Below are positions 1-8,646 of a stretch of DNA of 44,313 nucleotides, one piece after another (within the stretch, counting starts at the first letter, position 1; each line of letters starts with the position of its first letter). Below the pieces are notes generated by a model. The model saw only the letters and a program-made list of their open reading frames with translations. It ran no database searches and was not told the origin of the DNA. Both the position numbers and the translations under genes were made by a program. Source of the DNA: Candidatus Aminicenantota bacterium (lineage in GTDB: Bacteria; Acidobacteriota; Aminicenantia; Aminicenantales; Aminicenantaceae); the NCBI GenBank assembly GCA_011772475.1, contig WVZK01000100.1, positions 1-44,313 of the forward strand. The letters are read 5' to 3'.

Positions 1-576
1 GAGCTGGGAGGGGATCTTGTGGTTGTTATAGATACTTCGAGCGAAGTATGCACTCATAAAAAATCTGCCGAGGATGCTGTCAAGGTTATCCGAAAAGCCA
101 CAGAAGAAGACGAGAAAAAACACAAATGGCTTAGGAAAAAAGAAAAGAAGGCTTTTGATTTTTGCCTGAAGAGAATCAATAGTCGAAATTTGCCGATGAA
201 ATTAGTCATGGTCAGGTACTTCTTTGATGAGAAGAAGGGAATATTCTATTATACGGCAGATGGCCGCATTGATTTCAGGCAGCTCGTGAAGGATTTAGCC
301 AAAGAGTTCAAGATGCGGATTGAAATGCGCCAGGTTGGAGTACGGGACGAGGCAAAGATGGTCGGAGGGCTGGGAGTTTGTGGACGCCAGCTTTGCTGTT
401 TTAGCTTCATGAAAGATTTTAAACCTGTGACCATCCAGAGGGCAAAAAAACAGCAGATTGTCATTAATCCTACAAAGATTTCTGGGTTGTGCGGCCGGTT
501 GATGTGCTGCCTCGCTTTTGAAGAGGAAAGCCGAGGTCGAATGTATGCAGAAGAAGAGGCGGAAGAAGATCAGTAA
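1..576 (+). CDS. PSP1 domain protein (YaaT/RicT-like), 5'-truncated
   Basis: The reading frame is open back to base 1, so the gene begins outside the window; the GTG at 19 is internal. The visible 191 residues match the C-terminal PSP1 domain: a basic helical stretch, the FDEKKGIFYYTADGRIDFR region, and two cysteine-rich motifs, GVCGRQLCC and GLCGRLMCCL, which are the family hallmark. In Bacillus the homologue YaaT/RicT joins RicA and RicF in an Fe-S-containing complex that affects RNA processing and phosphorelay signalling. Whether that role applies here is unknown, because no RicA/RicF partner is visible. The acidic tail (EEEAEEDQ) ends the protein. The next gene is on the opposite strand and convergent. 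Confidence 0.88.
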   Translation, partial: ELGGDLVVVIDTSSEVCTHKKSAEDAVKVIRKATEEDEKKHKWLRKKEKKAFDFCLKRINSRNLPMKLVMVRYFFDEKKGIFYYTADGRIDFRQLVKDLAKEFKMRIEMRQVGVRDEAKMVGGLGVCGRQLCCFSFMKDFKPVTIQRAKKQQIVINPTKISGLCGRLMCCLAFEEESRGRMYAEEEAEEDQ

Positions 577-613
577 GGGATATATTCAGGATTGGCAGCG
601 AATAGATAGGATT

Positions 614-1282
614 CTATTCGCCTTTGGCAATTTTAAACTGAACCTTGCTTGAAATGGCAATAAGGGTTCCTTCAGGAGAGTAGGCCTTCACCTCCCAGGA
701 ATACTTTTCACCCGATGTCATTCGTTTTCTTACTTCTTCTGGAAGATCAATGAAGTTGTCTTTTGTTGTCGTGGCCCACAGCTTATTTCCATTATCATAA
801 ATACAGATTTTGTATTCTACATCTTCGCCTGAATCTTTCCATTCAAATTTTGTGGGAACTGTTTTTATATCTATGACAGGAGAGATGAGAGTAATCGATT
901 CCCCCCTGACTTTATCTTCACTGATGAAAAATTGAGGTGGCGCGGACTTGAAATAAGGGATAAAAACGCAGATGACAATGAGGAGCAGAGCCGCATAAAC
1001 TGAAACCAGTGCCCACTGCTTGGGAGTAAAGAAAGAAATGATTTTTTCAAACCAGGTCGTTCCTTTTTCCTTATCAACAACGTATTCATCTTGAAAGATC
1101 ATTTCTCCTTTCAGCTTGATTGTGGAAATAAGCTCGTCTCGTTCCACCATTTTTTCAAAGCAATAGGAGCAGTTAAAATAATGCTCCTCGAATTTCTTCT
1201 TTTTCTCATCATCCAATCTATCAAACAGATAATCGTCGATGAGATGTTTCCATTTACACATTTTAGTACCCATTTCTGTCAT
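614..1282 (-). CDS. Membrane anti-sigma factor-like protein with zf-HC2 zinc finger
   Basis: 222 residues. The N-terminal segment has the putative-zinc-finger pattern of anti-sigma factors: a Cys near the start, then H-x3-C-x2-C (HYFNCSYC). A single transmembrane helix follows at about residues 136-155 after an amphipathic stretch. The rest is a beta-rich exported domain resembling a fibronectin/Ig-like fold, inferred only from its strand pattern. It lies 52 bp downstream of the sigma factor gene at 1335-1835 on the same strand, the usual sigma/anti-sigma order. Start choice is uncertain: ATG codons at 1282, 1273 and 1261 all precede the zinc finger and none has a convincing ribosome binding site. 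The likely role is to hold the upstream sigma factor at the membrane. Confidence 0.75.
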   Translation of the reverse strand: MTEMGTKMCKWKHLIDDYLFDRLDDEKKKKFEEHYFNCSYCFEKMVERDELISTIKLKGEMIFQDEYVVDKEKGTTWFEKIISFFTPKQWALVSVYAALLLIVICVFIPYFKSAPPQFFISEDKVRGESITLISPVIDIKTVPTKFEWKDSGEDVEYKICIYDNGNKLWATTTKDNFIDLPEEVRKRMTSGEKYSWEVKAYSPEGTLIAISSKVQFKIAKGE

Positions 1283-1334
1283 AACATTAATTCCATAAGT
1301 TTAGTCGTAGCAGGAATGAAAAATGGAAAAAAAT

Positions 1335-1835
1335 TCATCTTTTTACCAATTTTTTTAAAAGTTTTTGAGAATAGTTCACACGCTCGCTAACTCTATGGGG
1401 AGTGATGGATAGCTTTTCAGCAACTTCCTCCCTCGAAAGTCCTTTATAATAATAAAGATAGAGGACGTCTCTGTATTTGGGCTTTAGTTTTTTTATCGCA
1501 TCTGCTATAAGCTCAGCCCTCTCTTTGTTTTCAACGTGCTCGTGAGGATCGGGATAGGGAATCGGCTCTGGGGCGTGTTTCAGTATCTTGCTCTTTTGCC
1601 TTATGTAATCTACTATCCTGCGGCTGGTGATAGTATAAATAAACGTTCCGATCGAAGATTCTCCCCTAAACTCCTTCTTTTTTATTTTTTCTATGACATT
1701 AGTAATAATTTCATTAACAATATCTTCCCAATCAGGATTGGAGGCTCCCAAGGATTTTCTAACTCTAAAACGGATAACAGGACCGTATTTAGCGTAGATT
1801 TCCTCTAAATTAGTGTCCTGCTTCTTTTTATCCAT
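1335..1835 (-). CDS. ECF-type RNA polymerase sigma factor
   Basis: About 166 residues from the ATG at 1835. Upstream in-frame codons reach 1895, but homology-like sequence starts with MDKKKQDTNLEEIYAKYG. Region 2 is visible in DWEDIVNEIITNVIEKI and the FIYTITSRRIVDYIRQK helix, which corresponds to the -10 binding part. Region 4 is visible in LSREEVAEKLSITPHRVSER, a helix-turn-helix. The short length without region 3 marks it as an extracytoplasmic-function type. It directs RNA polymerase to a specific promoter set, presumably including its own. The next gene on this strand is its probable anti-sigma factor. Confidence 0.85.
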   Translation of the reverse strand: MDKKKQDTNLEEIYAKYGPVIRFRVRKSLGASNPDWEDIVNEIITNVIEKIKKKEFRGESSIGTFIYTITSRRIVDYIRQKSKILKHAPEPIPYPDPHEHVENKERAELIADAIKKLKPKYRDVLYLYYYKGLSREEVAEKLSITPHRVSERVNYSQKLLKKLVKR

Positions 1836-2028
1836 TATAACCCGCTTCTCTTTTTCAATAACATTATACGGACATTGACCTAAGATGACAAGCATGGATT
1901 TTCAATTTTTTGGTTTTAATTGCGACTAAGTCTTATGCCCAAAAAATTTGAGGACGGGTAGTTGAAAAAGAGCTTTCACAATTTGTCAAAAGCAAATTCC
2001 ATTCTTTTGGGCTTTAGCGAGTAGCTTG

Positions 2029-3072
2029 ATGGAACAAAGGAGACGGGGACAAACTCCACAGCAGGATCATTCCCGCGCAATTAGAGAAAATACATTATTT
2101 TCCGATTATAAAAAAGAAAGAAGAAATTCCTTTTATCAGTCTTTGATCAACAGAAGTCTTGAACTTTATATTTCTAAGGAAGCGGATAAAAGCAAATTTG
2201 TTTTTGGATCTAATCCTTATAATTTCATTATCTTAAACGAGGGGGAAGCTCCATGGAATAGGAGAGGTTCAACGCCTCCCTTCGCCTTTGTCTTAAATGA
2301 AGAGAAAGAGGAGCAGGATTATACGTCCTGGGATATGGAAAGCACGGAGGTCAGGAAGATGTCATCGGCGAGAAATATATTAAGGCACATGGATCTTCAC
2401 TACGGGAATATTTTTAAGGATCAAACCTCTAATATTGAAGAAGATATCGCAGAAAAGCAGATATTTTTCAACTCGAGCCTTCTCTATTTAATTGCTGCAA
2501 CTGACGGAAATGAAGACAGCATAGGCCATTCTAAGCTTGTGGCCAGTTACACGACGCTTTTAACCAAAGACCTTGGGATCGAAGATAAGGGTTTCTTGGT
2601 CAATATCCAGAGGGGCGCTTTGCTTCATGATGTCGGAAAAATTGGGATACCCGAATTCATTTTGAGAAAAGCCATGTCTCTATCTGATAGAGAAAAAGGG
2701 ATTTTACAGGAGCATCCACTTTTGGGTTATGAGATGATAGAGGAATTTGATTTCTTGAAGAAAGCAGCCCTCGTCGTTTTGTATCATCATGAGAGATATG
2801 ACGGAAGCGGATATCCTTTTGGCTTGGCTGGAGAGGAGATTCCCCTGGAAGCTAGAATATTTGCTTTGGCTGATACTTTGGATGCTATAACTTCTGATAG
2901 GCCCTACAGGAAAGGAAAAAGCTTTGAAGAAGCATTGAAAGAAATGGAGAAATGTCGAGGTGGCCAGTTCGATCCTGCCCTTTTGGATGTCTTCCTTTCC
3001 ATTCCGATAGAAAAGTGGCAGGATATAAAAGCGGAAACCCTGGCTTCCCTTCGGCTTCCCCAGGTTCACTGA
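2029..3072 (+). CDS. HD-GYP domain protein (putative cyclic-di-GMP phosphodiesterase)
   Basis: 347 residues from the ATG at 2029; a TTG immediately before it is an alternative start. The C-terminal half (about residues 160-330) carries the complete HD-GYP signature: HDVGKIGIP, EHPLLGYEMI, HHERYDGSGYP and the ADTLDAITSDRPYR segment, so the metal-binding His/Asp set is intact. HD-GYP enzymes hydrolyse cyclic-di-GMP or related dinucleotides. The N-terminal ~150 residues are not recognised and contain no membrane segment, so the protein is probably cytosolic. It is transcribed alone, divergent from the sigma factor gene and convergent with the LutB-like gene. No GGDEF enzyme is visible in the window to supply its substrate. 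Confidence 0.88.
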   Translation: MEQRRRGQTPQQDHSRAIRENTLFSDYKKERRNSFYQSLINRSLELYISKEADKSKFVFGSNPYNFIILNEGEAPWNRRGSTPPFAFVLNEEKEEQDYTSWDMESTEVRKMSSARNILRHMDLHYGNIFKDQTSNIEEDIAEKQIFFNSSLLYLIAATDGNEDSIGHSKLVASYTTLLTKDLGIEDKGFLVNIQRGALLHDVGKIGIPEFILRKAMSLSDREKGILQEHPLLGYEMIEEFDFLKKAALVVLYHHERYDGSGYPFGLAGEEIPLEARIFALADTLDAITSDRPYRKGKSFEEALKEMEKCRGGQFDPALLDVFLSIPIEKWQDIKAETLASLRLPQVH

Positions 3073-3088
3073 TATTACTCCCCCTTTT

Positions 3089-3105
3089 TAAAGGTTTTCC
3101 CTTTA
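3089..3105. terminator. Short hairpin between convergent genes
   Basis: TAAAGG and CCTTTA form a 6-bp stem with a TTTTC loop, between the HD-GYP stop at 3072 and the LutB-like stop at 3103. Read on the minus strand it is followed by an A-rich and then G-rich run, so it is not a classical terminator. It is a weak candidate for a shared end signal. Confidence 0.22.
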
Positions 3106-5217
3106 TCCCCTTGAAATTTGCTCAATGACTTTGGCATAGAGCTCAGACGTATGAAAAATTTTTAAGGGGCGGCTCTCTTTGCCAAGGTTTGCCCTCAACT
3201 GGAAAAGGCAGCCTGGACAGTCTGTAGCTACGAGCGAGGCTTCACTTCTAAGAATTTTTTTCTTTTTTTTCTCCCACATGCTTGCCGAAATTTCTGGATT
3301 TTTGAGCGAGAAGACTCCGCAAAACCCGCAGCAAGTGAACGGCTCCTCTTCTTCGGAAGGATTAAGGCCCAAGGCTTGAAGGATTATTCTTGGCTCATCC
3401 TTTAGCTTCAGGGCGTTCAGATAATGGCATGGATAATGGTAGAATACCTCTTCTTTTTTTAGAGTTTTCTTTGTTTCAGGGAATAATTCCTTTTTTGCCA
3501 TAAATTCTGTAAAATCGAAGATTTTCTCTTGCCAGCGGGAAGATTCTGGTTCGAGTTCGGGATAGAGTTTCTTAAAGAGGGAATTACCGGTCGGACAAAC
3601 GGTAAGGATATAGTCAGGATTTTGTTTCTCGAAAGATCTTAGATTTTTTAAAGCCAGGTTATGAACGTCCTTTTTATGTCCCAGGTGAAGACTGGGCGCT
3701 CCGCAGCAAGCTTGGTCAGATGGCGAGACGACGTGAAAGCCAAAATGAGAGAGGATGGCACTGACGCTTTCCCGAATTTCGGGGAAGAAGAACTTTACCA
3801 GGCATCCCTGGAAGAGGTAAATTTTTGCTCCCTTTTTCTCCTTGTGCGGCTTGCTTTTTTTTAAGTTAATGGCTGGCAGGGATTTCCCTTTTGCAAAAGC
3901 AAAAGGCAGACTCTTTAGATATCCATCTCTCTTCCACGGTTGCTGCAGGATGGAAAGTATCTTTGCTGCTCTCTCAGCGAGGTGCTTTTTTCTGAAGAAG
4001 GTCGACAGAGTTCTCTCCCATAATCTTGGGCCTCTCTCGCTTTTTAACTTTAGCATAATGTCGCCCGTAGGAACTCCTACCGGGCAGAATTCCTCGCACT
4101 TTTTGCAATCCGCGCAGTAATCGAGCAGAGAAGAAGAACCTTTGAGAGTCTGCGTTATTGAAGTCAGTAAGACACCAATACCTCCAGGATAGACAGGTCC
4201 TCCATAGACATGACCCCCCAGGGATTGAAAGATGGGACAAACAAGCATACACCCCCCACATTTCAGGCAGTTGAGGATTTTATCAAGCCCCTTATCCTGG
4301 CTTATCTTAAGTCTTCCGTTATCGAGGATAATGATGTGGAGTTCCTGCGGTCCGTGAACACCTACGACCAGTTCTTTTTCGATGTCAGTTGTGCGGCTTG
4401 GTCCGGTAATGAAGGACACATAGGAGGTCATCTTGAGTCCCGAAGAGGCGAGAATTAGCGCTTTTGAAAGAGTAACAGCTTGTTCCAGTGTCTCGACGAA
4501 TTTTTCTGTCGTCGCTAAAGCTATATGGACAGGAGGTAGAGAAGTGACGAGGCGGGCATTTCCTTCGTTGCTGATGATGACGAGAGTTCCGGACTCGGCA
4601 ACTGCCAGGTTAGCTCCTGAGATTCCTACATCAGCCTCCATAAAATATTTCCGCATCGCTTCCCGCGCCAGCTTCACGATTTTTTTTGGGTCAGGAGGCA
4701 CCGCTTTTCCCAGATGGCGGCTGAGCAGTTCTGCTATTTCCTCTTTAGTCTTATGGAGGGCAGGAGCAGTTATATGGGAAGGTTTTTCTTTTGCGAGCTG
4801 AATGATCCATTCTCCGAGATCAGTTTCAACAACTCTGTATCCTTTTTTCTGTAGAAAGCTATTAAGCCGGATCTCCTCGCTCACCATAGATTTGGATTTA
4901 ACTATAAGTTTGGCTTGCTTCTGGCGCAGTATTTTTACGATCGAGGATAGAGCATCATCTGGAGTCGAGGCTTCGTAGACATGGGCCCCGGCTTTTGTAG
5001 CCTCTTCGGTGAATTTTTTGATAAGCTGGGGGAGTTTCTTGACGCATGCTTCTCTTATGGCTTTCGCCTTTTCTTTGTAATCTTCCCAGGGGATCTCATT
5101 TTTTGTCGTATTGAATTTATTGAAGTGATGCAGAGAAGCTTTCTCGAGGGCCTTCTTAAGGTTTTCGTTTTGAAGGGCTTTTTTTATCTCTCTTTTCTTT
5201 TTTCTACGGGGAAACAC
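3103..5217 (-). CDS. LutB-LutA fusion: LUD domain, two [4Fe-4S] clusters and cysteine-rich CCG domains
   Basis: 704 residues. Residues about 60-310 are a LUD (LutB/LldF) domain with the family segment SFITGPSRTTDIE. Ferredoxin-like motifs follow at C317-x2-C320-x2-C323-x3-C327 and C368-x2-C371-x2-C374-x3-C378. From about residue 465 the chain continues into a LutA/LldE-like region with two CCG motifs (ACCGAP near 503 and TCCGFCG near the C-terminus). LutABC-type proteins support oxidation of L- or D-lactate to pyruvate via Fe-S electron transfer. LutB is about 470 aa and LutA about 240 aa, so this is a natural fusion. The GTG start directly abuts the ftsK stop codon (TGAGTG), with a GAGGAG just upstream, suggesting translational coupling. 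No LutC or lactate permease is adjacent. Function is confident at family level; the physiological donor is not. Confidence 0.88.
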   Translation of the reverse strand: MFPRRKKKREIKKALQNENLKKALEKASLHHFNKFNTTKNEIPWEDYKEKAKAIREACVKKLPQLIKKFTEEATKAGAHVYEASTPDDALSSIVKILRQKQAKLIVKSKSMVSEEIRLNSFLQKKGYRVVETDLGEWIIQLAKEKPSHITAPALHKTKEEIAELLSRHLGKAVPPDPKKIVKLAREAMRKYFMEADVGISGANLAVAESGTLVIISNEGNARLVTSLPPVHIALATTEKFVETLEQAVTLSKALILASSGLKMTSYVSFITGPSRTTDIEKELVVGVHGPQELHIIILDNGRLKISQDKGLDKILNCLKCGGCMLVCPIFQSLGGHVYGGPVYPGGIGVLLTSITQTLKGSSSLLDYCADCKKCEEFCPVGVPTGDIMLKLKSERGPRLWERTLSTFFRKKHLAERAAKILSILQQPWKRDGYLKSLPFAFAKGKSLPAINLKKSKPHKEKKGAKIYLFQGCLVKFFFPEIRESVSAILSHFGFHVVSPSDQACCGAPSLHLGHKKDVHNLALKNLRSFEKQNPDYILTVCPTGNSLFKKLYPELEPESSRWQEKIFDFTEFMAKKELFPETKKTLKKEEVFYHYPCHYLNALKLKDEPRIILQALGLNPSEEEEPFTCCGFCGVFSLKNPEISASMWEKKKKKILRSEASLVATDCPGCLFQLRANLGKESRPLKIFHTSELYAKVIEQISRG

Positions 5218-7533
5218 TCACTCCTCTTTTTTCATTTTTTCAAGATACGATTGGGGATCTACAAGGAATTCTCGGGGCTTGCTTCCCTCAGAAGGACCCA
5301 GTATTCCCTCGTGTTCCATCTGGTCAATTATCCTGGCAGCCCGGGCGTAACCCAACTTTAGCTTTCTCTGAAGATAAGAGGCTGAAGCCTGACCTGTGAG
5401 GAGGATTAGCTCAAGGGCTTTTTCATAGAGTTCGTCTTTCTCCCCCGTCTCCTCCCATGCCTTGTCAGTCTGGCTTTTCAGGGTACTGATAATTTTTTCG
5501 TCATAGGTCGGGCTTGCCTGTTCCTTGACAAACTTTACCAGCCTGGTGATTTCAGGAACAGAAATAAAAGAACAGTGCAATCTTATAAGGCGGGGATAAT
5601 TTGGAGGCATGAAGAGCATATCTCCCAGACCGAGCAGTTTCTCAGCTCCAGCTGTATCAATGATGATTCGAGAGTCAACCTTTGAGGGAACGCGAAAGGC
5701 TATACGGCTGGAAAAATTATTTTTGATAGTTCCGGTTATGACATCAATTGATGGCCGCTGTGTAGCCATCACGAGGTGAATGCCAACGGCACGAGCTAAT
5801 TGAGCCAGACGGGCGATGCAGTACTCCACATCTTGAGCTCCGATCATCATCAACTCAGCTAATTCATCGATGATGATGACAAGATAGGGGATAGGCCTGA
5901 GTTTTTCCTTTTCCTCTTCTGTGAGTTTCCCTTTTTCCTCTTTGAGTATTTGTTTTACCTTGTGATTGAATTGTTCGATGTTTCTCACTTTGAGATAACC
6001 GAGCCTCTGGTAGCGCTCTTCCATTTTTTTTATGGTATCCAACAAAATCCTGCCTGCCTTCTTGGCGTCCTTGATAACGGGGCTTAGGAGGTGAGGAATT
6101 CCATCCCAGAATGTGAATTCCAATCTTTTGGGATCGATAAGGATTAGCTTGACTTCCTCGGGTGAAGCCTTGAAAAGAATGCTGGCGATAAGCGAATTGA
6201 GTGCCACGCTTTTTCCCGTTCCTGTAGCTCCGGCAATAAGGAGATGGGGCATAATGGATAGGTCTGTTATATAAAATTCGCCATGAATATTTTTTCCCAC
6301 AGCAAAAGTCAGTTTAGAAGGAGACTCTTGGAATTTTTCCGATTGTATTACGTCCCTTAGCTTAATGATCTCTCTTTTGTTATTGGGGATTTCAACTCCA
6401 AGAGATGACCTGCCCGGCATCCTTTGGACTCTGACCGATTCTGCCCCCAAGGCAAGGGACAGGTCTTCTGTGAGGTTAGCCACCTGACTGACTTTTATTC
6501 CTGGATATGGGTAAAATTCATAAGTGGTGACCACGGGGCCAGGATGGTACTCTTTGACCTCCCCCTCGACACGGAATTCCCCCAATTTCTCCTCTATCCG
6601 TTGCTTTTTTTCAAGGAGTTCGTCTTTATCGATTTTTTCATAGGATTTTCCAGGATCCAAAAGCGTAAGAGGTGGATAATTGTAGTCCCCTTTTCCTTCC
6701 ATTTCTGGAAAAAGATACTTTTCGGGCATTGTGGGAGGGGCAGGCTTTGTTGCTACAGGTTCCAACGGAGGTTCTTTTTTTAGTTCCTTTTTTCTTTTTT
6801 TGAGCTTGGCTTTTTCAATCTTTTTCTCTTTAAGTAAAGAATATTTTTCGACAACTTTTTTCCTCATCTTCTCCCGGCGCTTTAATTTCTGGTAGCGGAC
6901 AATTCGGATTCTGACTTCTTTGAAAGCGAAACGAAAAAACGTCTGAAAGAGGCGAAATATGGTCCCAAAAGATATCTTGGTAGAGAAGATGAAGAAAAGG
7001 ATGAGGAGAACCAAAAGAACAAGGTAGGTTCCGACATGGTCAAAATACCGGATCAAAAACGAAGATATCAGTTTACCTATAAGACCTCCGCCTGAGAGCT
7101 CTGTTCCCCCCAGAGAAAAACTCGGGAACATCATAAAAAAAAGGGAACTGATGATAAGAACAAAAAAAAGAGCCCCTGCAGCTTTTAAGAAGAACCCTTT
7201 CTCCCTCTCGAGAGAGAAGGTCTGGAGACCAAGGAAAAAAAGGGCTAAAGGCAGGAGGAAAGAGGCGAGTCCTAAAACTTGAAGTATGGCATCCGAGAGG
7301 AGTGCGCCAACTCTTCCAGTATAATTATGGATTTTTTGGCTGGAAGCAGAGGCCTTGGCCCAGCCTGTATTGGTCCAGGAAGGGTCTTGGGAATCATAGC
7401 TGATGAGGCTTAGGAAGACGAAAACAGCCAAGAAAATGAAGAAAATGCCGACTATTTCAAAAGACCGGATTCCTCTTTTTCTGAGAAGCTTTAGAGAAGA
7501 CGCCTCTAATATGTCCCTCTTCTTCTTTCTCAT
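5218..7533 (-). CDS. ftsK: DNA translocase FtsK/SpoIIIE
   Basis: 771 residues, the usual size for a short FtsK. The N-terminus holds about four transmembrane helices (residues ~25-200), followed by a very basic, Lys/Glu-rich linker. The alpha/beta motor domain has Walker A GATGTGKS at about 433-440 and Walker B LVIIIDELAELM. The C-terminal gamma winged-helix domain (about 700-760) contains GQASASYLQRKLKLGYARAARIID and would read KOPS-type sequences. The protein pumps chromosomal DNA through the division septum. There is no Shine-Dalgarno sequence before the ATG, but a perfect TATAAT ends 7 bases upstream, so a leaderless transcript is possible. It is followed without a gap by the LutB-LutA gene. 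Confidence 0.95.
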   Translation of the reverse strand: MRKKKRDILEASSLKLLRKRGIRSFEIVGIFFIFLAVFVFLSLISYDSQDPSWTNTGWAKASASSQKIHNYTGRVGALLSDAILQVLGLASFLLPLALFFLGLQTFSLEREKGFFLKAAGALFFVLIISSLFFMMFPSFSLGGTELSGGGLIGKLISSFLIRYFDHVGTYLVLLVLLILFFIFSTKISFGTIFRLFQTFFRFAFKEVRIRIVRYQKLKRREKMRKKVVEKYSLLKEKKIEKAKLKKRKKELKKEPPLEPVATKPAPPTMPEKYLFPEMEGKGDYNYPPLTLLDPGKSYEKIDKDELLEKKQRIEEKLGEFRVEGEVKEYHPGPVVTTYEFYPYPGIKVSQVANLTEDLSLALGAESVRVQRMPGRSSLGVEIPNNKREIIKLRDVIQSEKFQESPSKLTFAVGKNIHGEFYITDLSIMPHLLIAGATGTGKSVALNSLIASILFKASPEEVKLILIDPKRLEFTFWDGIPHLLSPVIKDAKKAGRILLDTIKKMEERYQRLGYLKVRNIEQFNHKVKQILKEEKGKLTEEEKEKLRPIPYLVIIIDELAELMMIGAQDVEYCIARLAQLARAVGIHLVMATQRPSIDVITGTIKNNFSSRIAFRVPSKVDSRIIIDTAGAEKLLGLGDMLFMPPNYPRLIRLHCSFISVPEITRLVKFVKEQASPTYDEKIISTLKSQTDKAWEETGEKDELYEKALELILLTGQASASYLQRKLKLGYARAARIIDQMEHEGILGPSEGSKPREFLVDPQSYLEKMKKEE

Positions 7534-7540
7534 CGCCAGA

Positions 7541-7546
7541 ATTATA
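7541..7546 (-). promoter_or_regulatory. Candidate -10 box of a leaderless ftsK promoter
   Basis: On the minus strand a perfect TATAAT ends 7 bases before the ftsK ATG, which would place the transcription start at or next to the start codon. The -35 position is poor (TTAGTA-like), and a palindromic repeat copy lies immediately upstream at 7572-7601. Confidence 0.3.
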
Positions 7547-7571
7547 TCATATTTATATTGTTTTACTAAAC

Positions 7572-7815
7572 GTAGGGGTTTGATTTATCAAACCCACCTT
7601 ACGTAAATATATGGATTCTATTGATTAATGGGGGCTTGATTGTAGGGTTTTGGTTCATCAAACCCACCTTTTATTAATATATAGGTTTTATTGATTTGCA
7701 GGATTTTAATTTCTTGTAGGGGTTTGATTCATCAAACCCACCTTATTATTTTACATGGATTTTATTAATCTGAATGGATTTGATTTCTTGTAGGGGTTTG
7801 ATTCATCAAACCCGC
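7572..7815. repeat. Tandem array of four REP-like palindromic repeats
   Basis: Four copies of a palindrome with core GGGTTTGATTYATCAAACCC start at about 7572, 7642, 7716 and 7790, spaced 70-74 bp. Each is preceded by GTAG and followed by ACCTTA, except the last, which ends in CGC. The sequence between palindromes is also related (AT-rich, with a TATGGATTCTATTGATT-like segment), so the unit is longer than the palindrome. The second copy is diverged. The array fills the gap between the ksgA stop (7818) and the ftsK start, with the last copy 2 bp from the ksgA stop. RNA from either strand would fold into a 9-bp stem. Further copies lie at 40.5 and 42.5 kb. Confidence 0.85.
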
Positions 7816-7817
7816 TA

Positions 7818-8624
7818 TTATTCTTTCTGAGAATAGAAAAAATTAAAAAGATCCACAAACTGGGAAATTGATATCTGTTCGGGGCGGAGATTCCTCTCGA
7901 TTCCAAACTCATTAAACGCTTCGTCTATCAGGGGCAGAGTGAGATTGAGCTTCACTAAATTCTTGCGAAGGATTTTTCTTCTGTGTTTGAAGGCCCCTTT
8001 TAAAAACTGGTGAAAGAGTTCTTCCTGCTCTATCAAGAAGAGAGGATGGTCTCTCTTCTTTAGAGAAATCAAGGCGGAGTAAACTTTGGGAGGCGGGGAG
8101 AAACTTTCTGGGGATACAAGGAAAAGAAGCTTTGCCGAAAAGTGGATCTGAAACAGGATAGATAAAGGAGCATAGTTCTTCGACCCGGGCTGGCTACAAA
8201 TTCTTTCTGCCACCTCCTTCTGGAGAAGGAAGATACATTCTGAAAAGAGCTCCCTCTCTCGAAGCACCTTGAAAAGCAGTGGTGATGAAAGGGAATAAGG
8301 AAGGTTTCCTGCAAGTTTCACCTTATTTTTAAAATCATGGTCTTTTAAGAGCTCATTGAAATCGACTTTCAAGATGTCTTCTTCTAAGATCGTTAAGTTT
8401 GGGATGTCTTTTTTCTGGAGGAACGGGATAAATGCCCGGTCTTTCTCGATGGCGATGACTTTTCCTGCTTTTGCTGTTAGGGGAAATGTTAGAGCGCCCT
8501 TTCCTGCCCCTATTTCGATGATAAAGTCTTCCCTGTTTGGCGAGATATAGCGAACGATCTCTTTTAGGACGGCATTATCTTTCAAGAAATGCTGACCCAT
8601 TGCTTTTATTTTTGTTCTTTTCAT
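7818..8624 (-). CDS. rsmA: 16S rRNA (adenine1518-N6/adenine1519-N6)-dimethyltransferase
   Basis: 268 residues, the normal length for KsgA/RsmA. It opens with the family start (MGQHFLKD at residues 9-16), followed by the SAM-binding motif I IEIGAGKGALTFPL. The catalytic motif IV NLPYSLSSPLLF and the C-terminal helical domain with RRKILRKNLVKL are also present. The enzyme dimethylates two adjacent adenines near the 3' end of 16S rRNA during late small-subunit assembly. An AAGGGG precedes the ATG. The gltS-like gene ends 22 bp upstream on the same strand, so the two may be co-transcribed. The palindromic repeat array begins directly after the stop codon. Confidence 0.95.
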   Translation of the reverse strand: MKRTKIKAMGQHFLKDNAVLKEIVRYISPNREDFIIEIGAGKGALTFPLTAKAGKVIAIEKDRAFIPFLQKKDIPNLTILEEDILKVDFNELLKDHDFKNKVKLAGNLPYSLSSPLLFKVLRERELFSECIFLLQKEVAERICSQPGSKNYAPLSILFQIHFSAKLLFLVSPESFSPPPKVYSALISLKKRDHPLFLIEQEELFHQFLKGAFKHRRKILRKNLVKLNLTLPLIDEAFNEFGIERNLRPEQISISQFVDLFNFFYSQKE

Positions 8625-8646
8625 CCCCTTGATCCGAAAGGCCAGG

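Noticed and set aside
3179-4801. Several plus-strand frames opposite the LutB-LutA gene
   Set aside because: They lack recognisable motifs or ribosome sites and mirror the strongly supported minus-strand gene.
7572-7815. Regularly spaced repeats resembling a short CRISPR array
   Set aside because: The repeats are palindromic with short unit cores, the intervening sequences resemble each other, spacing varies, and there are no cas genes.
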